Source of the DNA: Bacillus amyloliquefaciens DSM 7 = ATCC 23350 | Lineage (GTDB): Bacteria; Bacillota; Bacilli; Bacillales; Bacillaceae | NCBI RefSeq assembly: GCF_000196735.1 | Contig: NC_014551.1 | Span: 2,785,001 to 2,849,000 of the forward strand | Direction of reading: 5' to 3' | DNA length: 64,000 nucleotides | Shown: piece after piece, positions 28,454 through 35,506 of the stretch | How positions within the stretch are numbered: position 1 is the first letter of the stretch | How the letters are laid out: each line of letters opens with the position of its first letter | Made by a program: the position numbers and the translations under genes | The notes under the pieces: generated by a model | Told to the model about the DNA's origin: nothing | What the model saw: the letters and a program-made list of their open reading frames with translations, nothing else | Database searches by the model: none

Positions 28454-28616
28454 GATCGTTGATCCGGGCGGTCCTGGGAAATGTGAGTGTAAAAAAAATA
28501 AAAAAAGACACAGATGGTAATTGGCTCGCCTTATCTCAGGTTAAACACGCAAGCTAAGCAGACCTCCGTCTTTTCTTGTGCCTGATACCGTTGTTATATA
28601 CAAACAGGCATGACGT

Positions 28617-28897
28617 ATGAGCAAAAAAATCGCAGTTCTGGTGACAGACCAATTCGAGGATACAAGCCCGGCAGAAGCAGAAAAAGAAGTGACCGGCAGG
28701 CACGGTGAGAAAGTAAAGGTCGATCAAGCGATCTCAGACGCAGATGAATTCGCAGCTGAACGCCCGGATGGATTTACTAAAGCATCCGCAAAGATTTAAT
28801 AAATACCGGCACAAATTTTATAAAGGTGAAGAAGCCGGAAGCCATCATATTTTAACGAGCAGAAATGAATCGTGAATCATTGAAGCTGCTGAAATAA
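28617..28897 (+). pseudogene. Degenerate yfkM-like (general stress protein 18, DJ-1/PfpI family)
   Basis: The open part (28617-28799, 60 codons) begins MSKKIAVLVTDQFED and continues with KEVTGRHGEKVKVDQAISD, matching the start of B. subtilis YfkM (about 170 residues) as I recall it, but with internal deletions. The core with the nucleophile elbow is missing. Downstream, in shifted frames, further pieces can be read: SIRKDLINTGTNF, SHHILTSR and finally NRESLKLLK followed by a stop at 28895-28897, all matching the YfkM C-terminus in order. So it is a gene broken by deletions and at least two frameshifts. A terminator follows directly. Confidence 0.8.
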
Positions 28898-28903
28898 GCG
28901 AAT

Positions 28904-28939
28904 AAAAAATGCACAGACAGTTCAGTCTGTGCATTTTTT
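28904..28939 (+). terminator. Terminator after the yfkM remnant
   Basis: A 15-bp stem (AAAATGCACAGAC/GTCTGTGCATTTT) with T-run; it remains intact although the gene before it has decayed. Confidence 0.85.
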
Positions 28940-29029
28940 ATGGATATTTAAACTGGACCTATTCTCTTCACCATCCAAAATAAGTAAAATAGAGAGTGGG
29001 TTTTTCAAAACTCGACGGGAGGTTCACTT

Positions 29030-29158
29030 ATGTGGATAATCATTTTGCTGCTTATTATTTTAATCGGCTTTACCGGAAATATTGTCTCGCTTTTGAGAGC
29101 GCAACGACGCGCATCTCAAAGAATTATTGAGCTTTTAGAAGAAAAAAGCCGAAAATAA
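29030..29158 (+). CDS. Single-pass membrane peptide (42 aa), unknown
   Basis: A 42-codon ORF with a GGGAGG site 6 nt before the ATG. Residues 2-22 are a strongly hydrophobic helix (MWIIILLLIILIGF...), followed by a basic then acidic amphipathic tail (RAQRRASQRIIELLEEKSRK). This is the layout of many small Bacillus membrane proteins anchored with the C-terminus inside. No family is recognised. It ends 16 nt from the converging SGNH hydrolase gene with no terminator between. Confidence 0.6.
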   Translation: MWIIILLLIILIGFTGNIVSLLRAQRRASQRIIELLEEKSRK

Positions 29159-29173
29159 CCTTTTCGTGCTGTT

Positions 29174-29929
29174 TCATCCGTAATAGTAATAATAATTTCG
29201 GCAGATTTCCTGAAAAATGATTTGATGCCCTGTCTCGTTCGGATGAAGACCTTCTGACATGCACATTTTGCGGAAAGCAGGATTATACGGGTCAATGAGA
29301 TCTGTATCAAACAGGTCGGCATACGGTACAGAGAGGAGTGTGCAGGCTTCTTTTTGGGCTTTTACATAGTCCGCCAGCTTCAGGCCCAGTTTATTTTTAT
29401 CAGTATCACGGCGGACGATTTTTCCGTTTGAGATTTTCACCTGCCTTGTCGGGGTCACCACAATGATGCTGCAGTCTTTATTTCTGCTTCGCAGCTGCTG
29501 AATGACCTGACAGAAGCCTCCGTAAAATGTGGTGATATCCTTTTCATCTGTGCCGATGGGAATATGGCCGCACCAATCATCATCTGTTCCCTGCACAATA
29601 ATGACATCATGGCCCGACGTTTTAAGCGATTGCTGATAAATGTTATCGGTTCCATTGTTGCTCATATTGACGCCGCTGACAGACAGATTGGTTATTGCAG
29701 CGTTTGTCCGGTCTTTCAGAATGTCACCAAAGCCGTATTTCGCACGCAGCCCCCGGGCGACGCTGTCACCTAAGATCGCGATTTTCGAAGCCTTCCGGAG
29801 CCTGCTTATGCTGATGAAGTCCACGCTGACATGTCCGCTGTCCGTGATATGTAACTGCTTGCTGCTGATGTTCTGCGAATATACCGTTTTTCCTTCAGAT
29901 TCTTTATAAAAATCCTCATTCAGCTTCAT
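29174..29929 (-). CDS. SGNH/GDSL-family hydrolase, atypical catalytic residues
   Basis: A 251-residue protein without a signal peptide. Block I is clear (ILGDSVARG, about residues 52-60, giving the nucleophile Ser), as is block II (NLSVSGVN). Block III reads GTDDDW where most members have GxND, and the final block reads SEGLHPN where DGLHPN is usual, so Asn and the catalytic Asp positions hold Asp and Glu. The protein ends in five tyrosines and a glycine. Such enzymes act as esterases or acyltransferases on polysaccharides, coats or lipids; the substrate here is unknown. The gene is not in B. subtilis 168 at this place as far as I recall. Confidence 0.8.
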   Translation of the reverse strand: MKLNEDFYKESEGKTVYSQNISSKQLHITDSGHVSVDFISISRLRKASKIAILGDSVARGLRAKYGFGDILKDRTNAAITNLSVSGVNMSNNGTDNIYQQSLKTSGHDVIIVQGTDDDWCGHIPIGTDEKDITTFYGGFCQVIQQLRSRNKDCSIIVVTPTRQVKISNGKIVRRDTDKNKLGLKLADYVKAQKEACTLLSVPYADLFDTDLIDPYNPAFRKMCMSEGLHPNETGHQIIFQEICRNYYYYYG

Positions 29930-29977
29930 TCGGTGTCATCCCTTCCTTTTTATCCTTCGGCATCATGTTCAGACATC

Positions 29978-30024
29978 AAAAACGGACACGAACAAACAGC
30001 GTCATGTTGTCAGTTCAGTGTCCG
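29978..30024 (-). terminator. Terminator after the CotG-like gene
   Basis: Arms CGGACAC and GTGTCCG with a further GAAC/GTTC pairing inside and a long loop, then five T on the minus strand. It lies about 100 nt past the CotG-like stop. Confidence 0.7.
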
Positions 30025-30119
30025 CAGATGATGATACTGGAGTTTTTCCAGTTCTTTCTATTGCCATTATAGCAGATCCCGGTTCTATACGCATTTATTG
30101 CACATCGTAGTTTTTATAG

Positions 30120-30404
30120 TCAGCATTTGAAACAGCGCTTGCGGGAAGAGCGGTGCTTTTGATGGGACCGTCTTGTGCGATGCGTACGACGTGTCCGGCG
30201 CGTCCGTCTTCTGCTGCGTGAGCGGTGTGAACGGTGCGTCCGTCTTTTGCTGCGTGAACGATGTGAACGGTGCGTCCGTCTTCTGCTGCGTGAACGGCGC
30301 GTACATTTTCCGGCAACCGGTTCTTGGTGTAAATACTCCCCTAAACCTTCTCTTTCAGCAACGGCAACTCCATGTTCAATTTCTTTAACAGAAATAGCGT
30401 TCAA
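30120..30404 (-). CDS. Arginine-rich CotG-like spore coat protein
   Basis: A 94-residue protein with a TTG start and an ideal GGAGGTG site 7 nt before it. Residues 1-33 contain EIEHGVAVAEREGLGEYLHQEP, which aligns with the N-terminus of B. subtilis CotG (DIEEAVKSAKKEGLKDYLYQEP in my memory). The remainder is repeats of about 12 residues built from Arg, Ser, Thr and His (RSRSRRRTHRSH), ending RKRCFKC. CotG uses Lys/Ser/Tyr in its repeats, so this is an Arg version. CotG is an outer coat protein phosphorylated by CotH. The sigma-K-type promoter upstream fits mother-cell expression. Calling it a CotG paralogue is inference, but the N-terminal match is strong. Confidence 0.75.
   Translation of the reverse strand: MNAISVKEIEHGVAVAEREGLGEYLHQEPVAGKCTRRSRSRRRTHRSHRSRSKRRTHRSHRSRSRRRTRRTRRTHRTRRSHQKHRSSRKRCFKC
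30200..30300. repeat. 36-bp tandem repeat inside the CotG-like gene
   Basis: About 2.8 copies of a 36-bp unit begin at 30200, 30236 and 30272; they differ at only a few positions. Each encodes 12 residues of the Arg-rich domain. Because 36 is a multiple of 3, all reading frames stay open through the array, which creates several false ORFs. Confidence 0.85.
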
Positions 30405-30432
30405 TTGTATTCACCTCCCTTTTTCTTTACAA

Positions 30433-30461
30433 CAACTTATGAAATGAACCTTTCACTTGTA
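30433..30461 (-). promoter_or_regulatory. Sigma-K-type promoter of the CotG-like gene
   Basis: On the minus strand TACA (30458-30461), a 16-nt spacer and CATAAGTTG (30433-30441), close to the sigma-K consensus (mACm, CATAnnnTA). It ends about 28 nt before the TTG start. Confidence 0.55.
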
Positions 30462-30505
30462 TAAGCTTCTCTCTCATATTGGTGAGAAATAGTCATTTAC
30501 ATATC

Positions 30506-30532
30506 AAAAAAGCCCCGTTTTACACGGGGCTC
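30506..30532 (-). terminator. Terminator after the CDF transporter gene
   Basis: Stem AGCCCCGT/ACGGGGCT with a short loop and six T on the minus strand, about 60 nt after the stop. Confidence 0.85.
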
Positions 30533-30591
30533 TCAGTTAAAGATCACGATTATCGCTGTCAGAAACTTGCCGGTGACAAAGGCAAGATCAT

Positions 30592-31464
30592 TTATTTCTT
30601 CCTTTCGCTCTCCGGCTCAGGATGAATCATCACCTGTGCTTGTTTAAATTCATCCGTAATATCCCTTTCAATGCGGTCACACAAGTCGTGCACGTCTTTA
30701 ATCGTCACGTGAGACGCCACGACCATATGAAAATCAATATACTCCTGCGGGCCTGAGCGCCTTGTACGAAAATCGTGGATTTCAATAAATTCCTGATGAA
30801 ATGTATCGATAATCTTTAAAATTGTTTTCTCTTCTTCTTCTGACAGACGGGTATCAATCAGCGGCGGAAATGCTTCTTTCATTAACTTAAATGCTTCATA
30901 TATGATATACACCGCAAGCACCATACCTATAATGGGATCAAGTATATACCACTCCGTTAATGTAACAACCAAAAGGCTTGCCGCTACGCCTAATGATGTG
31001 TATACGTCAGTCAGTAAGTGCAGAGCATTTGATTTCATTGCTACGGAATTAACCTTTTCAGCTTCTCTTTTTACTAATTTCGAGACGATCAAATTAATGA
31101 GAGCCCCTAAAAGCATCACAATAATTCCCAATACCGGCAGATGAACCGGCTCTGGATTCACCAATTTTTGAACGCATTCATATATCATCCAAATCCCTGC
31201 CGCAAAAATCAGAATCGTCTCAATGGTTCCGGAGAGATTCTCGACTTTTCCATGTCCGTACGGATGCCCTGTATCAGCCGGCTTTTTTGATATCCTGACG
31301 GAAATAAAGGCGATGAAGGCGGCGATCAAATCTAAAAAAGAATGAATGGCTTCGGAAAGTATCGCGACAGACCCTGTTATAATGCCCACCGCTATTTTGA
31401 GCATGACGACAAGAGAATTGCTTATAACTGATAAAAAAGCGATTTTAGAGGTGTTTTCCACCAT
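30592..31464 (-). CDS. Cation diffusion facilitator family exporter
   Basis: A 290-residue CDF protein with six predicted transmembrane helices and a C-terminal cytoplasmic metal-binding domain (FRTRRSGPQEYIDFHMVV). Metal-site motifs HSFLD (about residues 42-46) and HLLTD (about 146-150) are present, and GHPYGHGKVE follows helix 2. It should export a divalent cation (Mn, Fe, Zn or Co) in exchange for H+; the metal cannot be read with certainty. The start at 31464 follows GAGGAGG; the longer ORF to 31551 lies in the promoter region. Divergent from the TrmB-type regulator. Confidence 0.88.
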   Translation of the reverse strand: MVENTSKIAFLSVISNSLVVMLKIAVGIITGSVAILSEAIHSFLDLIAAFIAFISVRISKKPADTGHPYGHGKVENLSGTIETILIFAAGIWMIYECVQKLVNPEPVHLPVLGIIVMLLGALINLIVSKLVKREAEKVNSVAMKSNALHLLTDVYTSLGVAASLLVVTLTEWYILDPIIGMVLAVYIIYEAFKLMKEAFPPLIDTRLSEEEEKTILKIIDTFHQEFIEIHDFRTRRSGPQEYIDFHMVVASHVTIKDVHDLCDRIERDITDEFKQAQVMIHPEPESERKK

Positions 31465-31620
31465 GATCCTCCTCTTTTGACTTCTTGAATTTATCGTATC
31501 AAACAGCATTCGTGTGGGTCTACGGCAACGTTTTTCACAAGAGCCATACAAGTAACTCGCTCTAAAATAAGTTGGAAAGCGACAAAACAGCTGTGCCTTT
31601 CATTCAGCACTCAAGTCCCA

Positions 31621-31650
31621 TTGACAACATATAACCGCTTAAATTATAGT
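31621..31650 (+). promoter_or_regulatory. Sigma-A promoter of the TrmB-type regulator gene
   Basis: Perfect TTGACA (31621-31626), an 18-nt spacer and TATAGT (31645-31650), about 33 nt upstream of the start codon. Confidence 0.65.
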
Positions 31651-31682
31651 AGTTTCATGAATAACCACTACGGAGGATGTTT

Positions 31683-32489
31683 ATGGAGGATGTTCTGAAA
31701 GAATTACAAAAATTTGGATTTTCTCAATATGAATGCAAAGCATATATCGGCTTGTTAAAACACTCGCCTGTTACCGGGTACGAAGTCAGTAAAAGGTCAG
31801 GCGTCCCCCGCTCAATGATCTATGAAGTATTGGGAAAATTAGTTGATAAAGGCGCTGTCCATATTGTGCCGTCTGATCCGGTTACATATGCCCCGCTGGC
31901 CGGAAAGGAATTAATTGACCGGCTGCGGCACGATTTCGAAAGCTCCTTCGGCTATCTTGAGGAGAAATTATTGGCGCTTGAAAGCGAGCAGGAGATGAAT
32001 GTCATCCTCCGCATCAGCACAAATGATCATGTCATCAATGAATTGAAGGATATGATTGAAAAAGCCGAGGAAGAGTTGTGGCTGTCTGTCTGGGAACAGC
32101 AGATTCCCTTTATTCAAGAAGCCGCTAACAAACGCGCGGCCGAAAAATTGCCCGTCTTTTCGATTGTGTTCGGCCCTCCGGAAGTAAAGCTCGGAAATAC
32201 GACACATCATAATATGTCGCCTGAAGTGGCGGAAAAACGCATGGGCGGGAGATTAACGATAGCGGCACGCGATAATAAAGAAGTCTTAATCGCCAATTTT
32301 TCTCCGCAGACGAATGCCTGGGCCATTAAATCAGAAGATCCCGCTCTTGTTCTCGTGGCCATGGAATATATGAGGCACGACCTTATGTTCGCGGAGCTTG
32401 TAAAAGAAGTAGGGGCTGAAAAAGTTGAAGGCCTGATGAAACAAAACCATTCGTTATTTCATGTCGTCACCGGAAATCGGTTCATATAA
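31683..32489 (+). CDS. TrmB-family transcriptional regulator
   Basis: A 268-residue regulator. The N-terminal winged helix (about 1-75, FGFSQYECKAYIGLLKHSPVTGYEVSKRSGVPRSMIYE) and the following coiled linker and C-terminal effector region match the TrmB family. The ATG at 31683 is used because CGGAGG lies 6 nt ahead; the ATG at 31677 overlaps that site. It stands directly upstream of azlC/azlD-type genes, so regulation of amino-acid export, perhaps with the amino acid as ligand, is a reasonable guess from context. The divergent CDF gene could also be a target. Confidence 0.85.
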   Translation: MEDVLKELQKFGFSQYECKAYIGLLKHSPVTGYEVSKRSGVPRSMIYEVLGKLVDKGAVHIVPSDPVTYAPLAGKELIDRLRHDFESSFGYLEEKLLALESEQEMNVILRISTNDHVINELKDMIEKAEEELWLSVWEQQIPFIQEAANKRAAEKLPVFSIVFGPPEVKLGNTTHHNMSPEVAEKRMGGRLTIAARDNKEVLIANFSPQTNAWAIKSEDPALVLVAMEYMRHDLMFAELVKEVGAEKVEGLMKQNHSLFHVVTGNRFI

Positions 32490-32533
32490 ATGTGAACCGT
32501 ATTTTCTTTGATTTTTTCATTAGTCGTTATCAT

Positions 32534-32539
32534 TATAAT
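32534..32539 (+). promoter_or_regulatory. Possible -10 box upstream of azlC-like gene
   Basis: A perfect TATAAT 22 nt before the azlC-like start; the matching -35 is poor (GATTTT at 18 nt), as expected if a regulator is needed. Confidence 0.35.
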
Positions 32540-32561
32540 CTCTAAGGAAGGAGTATAAAAA

Positions 32562-33293
32562 ATGATTAACACAGAAGTGCAAAAAACCGCCGTTTCCCGG
32601 GAAATGAACGATACATTTTTACAGGGGGTCCGGGATTGTGTGCCTACCTTGCTTGGCTATATGAGTATCGGTTTTGCTTTTGGCATTGTCGGCGTGGCCT
32701 CACATCTCAGTATTCTTGAAATTTGTTTGTTATCCGTGTTTGTCTATGCCGGCGCCGCCCAATTTATTATTTGCTCGCTCCTTGTTTCCGGGAGTCCGAT
32801 TTCCGCCATTATTTTAACGACGTTTATCGTCAATCTGCGGCACCTTCTGCTCAGTCTGACCATCGCACCTTATTTCACGAAATACTCTTTGGTGAAAAAT
32901 ATCGGCTTCGGTGCTTTGCTTACCGACGAATCTTTCGGGGTAGCGGTAAACAAGGCGGCTCAGAACGGCAGGCTTAACGATAAGTGGATGAACGGCCTTA
33001 ATGTAACAGCTTATGTGTGCTGGGTTATTTCTTGTGTGATGGGCGGGCTTCTCGGACAATGGATATCTGATCCTTACGCCCTCGGCCTGGACTTCGCTTT
33101 GCCCGCTATGTTTGCGGCGCTGCTGGTGCTGCAATTGCAGGCGTCTGCGTCGGAAAAGCTGAAGCACAATCTTTCCTTAATCGTCTATATGATCATCTTT
33201 ATGGTCTTGTTATCCTATATCGTGCCGTCACATATCGCAGTCATCGTCTCAACCGTGATTGTGGCAACCATCGGGGTGGTGACGGACAAATGA
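32562..33293 (+). CDS. AzlC-family amino-acid exporter, large subunit
   Basis: A 243-residue polytopic protein with about seven hydrophobic helices. The family signature region YAGAAQFIICSLL and the stretch FIVNLRHLLLSL are intact. AzlC works with AzlD to export branched-chain amino acids and their analogue azaleucine; other members export other amino acids. Its stop overlaps the ATG of the small subunit by 4 nt. This is probably an azlC homologue separate from the classical azlBCD-brnQ operon, so no symbol is assigned. The GAAGGAG site precedes the ATG. Confidence 0.88.
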   Translation: MINTEVQKTAVSREMNDTFLQGVRDCVPTLLGYMSIGFAFGIVGVASHLSILEICLLSVFVYAGAAQFIICSLLVSGSPISAIILTTFIVNLRHLLLSLTIAPYFTKYSLVKNIGFGALLTDESFGVAVNKAAQNGRLNDKWMNGLNVTAYVCWVISCVMGGLLGQWISDPYALGLDFALPAMFAALLVLQLQASASEKLKHNLSLIVYMIIFMVLLSYIVPSHIAVIVSTVIVATIGVVTDK

Positions 33294-33613
33294 GCATCAG
33301 TACGCAAATGATCTGGATTATACTCGGCTGCATGATTGTTACACTTGTGCCGCGTATCGTTCCGTTTATATTTGTCCGGAACATTCAGATGCCTGAATTG
33401 GCTTTAAAATGGCTCTCCTTTATTCCGCTCTGCATTTTGACCGCTCTGGTAACGGAGAGCATGATCGTGAAAACAAATAGCGCTTTGACCTTTGATTGGA
33501 AAGCAATGATCGTTCTCATCCCGACATTGCTTTGCGCGATGTGGACAAAAAGCTTATCAATTACGGTCATCACGGGAGTCGTGCTGATGGCCGCCGTCAG
33601 GCTGATCTGGTGA
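33290..33613 (+). CDS. AzlD-family amino-acid exporter, small subunit
   Basis: A 107-residue membrane protein with about four helices; MIVTLVPRIVPF at residues 14-25 and the WLSFIPLCILTALV segment are typical of AzlD. It forms the exporter with the AzlC-type protein, to which it is translationally coupled through an ATGA overlap. A terminator follows. Together with the regulator gene this makes a compact three-gene unit. Confidence 0.88.
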   Translation: MSISTQMIWIILGCMIVTLVPRIVPFIFVRNIQMPELALKWLSFIPLCILTALVTESMIVKTNSALTFDWKAMIVLIPTLLCAMWTKSLSITVITGVVLMAAVRLIW

Positions 33614-33616
33614 CAA

Positions 33617-33652
33617 ATAAAAGCCTCCATTCCGCAGAATGAAGGCTTTTTC
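33617..33652 (+). terminator. Terminator after azlD-like gene
   Basis: Stem AAAAGCCT-CATTC/GAATG-AGGCTTTT with a 4-nt loop and T-run, just after the stop. Confidence 0.9.
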
Positions 33653-33654
33653 CT

Positions 33655-33780
33655 TTATGATGGCGGATTTTCTTCTTCCGCCTCAGGTTCCTCGGCTTTG
33701 ACTTCGGCGTTCATGCTTTGCTGCTGTTCCCAATGATCCCGCTGCAATCTTTCCTTCGCGATGGTGAACATGAAATTCAC
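33655..33780 (-). CDS. Small acidic-tailed protein with sigma-K promoter (41 aa)
   Basis: A 41-codon ORF starting with GTG, behind AGGGAAGGGG at 9-nt spacing. The N-terminal half is mixed (NFMFTIAKERLQRDHWEQQQ) and the C-terminal half is Glu/Pro-rich, ending NPPS. No family is recognised. The reason to accept it is a near-perfect sigma-K promoter 29-58 nt upstream, which makes it a candidate late mother-cell or coat-associated protein. It could instead be a remnant of a longer gene. Confidence 0.45.
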   Translation of the reverse strand: MNFMFTIAKERLQRDHWEQQQSMNAEVKAEEPEAEEENPPS

Positions 33781-33808
33781 GGCGCAGCGCCCCTTCCCTG
33801 TTTTGCCT

Positions 33809-33838
33809 TATACTATGTACTGTACTCATTTCCCGGTG
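33809..33838 (-). promoter_or_regulatory. Sigma-K promoter upstream of the 41-aa ORF
   Basis: CACC (33835-33838), a 17-nt spacer and CATAGTATA (33809-33817) on the minus strand match every fixed position of the sigma-K consensus (mACm, CATAnnnTA). Confidence 0.6.
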
Positions 33839-33855
33839 CAGTATTCACAAAACCT

Positions 33856-33896
33856 AAAAAAGCAGCCTGCCGCATAAAGCGGCCGGACTGCTTTTT
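33856..33896 (-). terminator. Terminator after tyrS
   Basis: Stem AAAAAGCAG-CC-GCCGC/GCGGC-GG-CTGCTTTTT with bulges, five nt past the tyrS stop, with a T-run on the minus strand. Confidence 0.85.
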
Positions 33897-33900
33897 ATTT

Positions 33901-35465
<1,565 letters not shown>

Positions 35466-35469
35466 CTCA

Positions 35470-35498
35470 TTTTTAACATAAATTAGATGCAATGTCAA
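35470..35498 (-). promoter_or_regulatory. Sigma-A promoter of the tyrS T-box leader
   Basis: Perfect TTGACA (35493-35498), 17 nt, TAAAAA (35470-35475) on the minus strand, directly before the T-box leader. It overlaps the 3' end region of acsA. Confidence 0.6.
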
Positions 35499-35506
35499 CG
35501 CCGGCT

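Noticed and set aside
28332-28520. Independent 62-codon ORF with MTLSMLWLTR start
   Set aside because: Its first two thirds are an out-of-frame reading of the Tyr/His-rich ORF; only its tail looks protein-like and is treated as the frameshifted end of that gene.
30200-30300. Short regular repeats that could suggest CRISPR
   Set aside because: Copies are directly adjacent with no spacers, and they encode a repetitive protein.
30085-30447. Other ORFs of 71-94 codons on both strands over the 36-bp repeat array
   Set aside because: They arise because a 36-bp repeat keeps all frames open. Only the frame with the TTG start has a proper ribosome binding site and resembles a known protein family.
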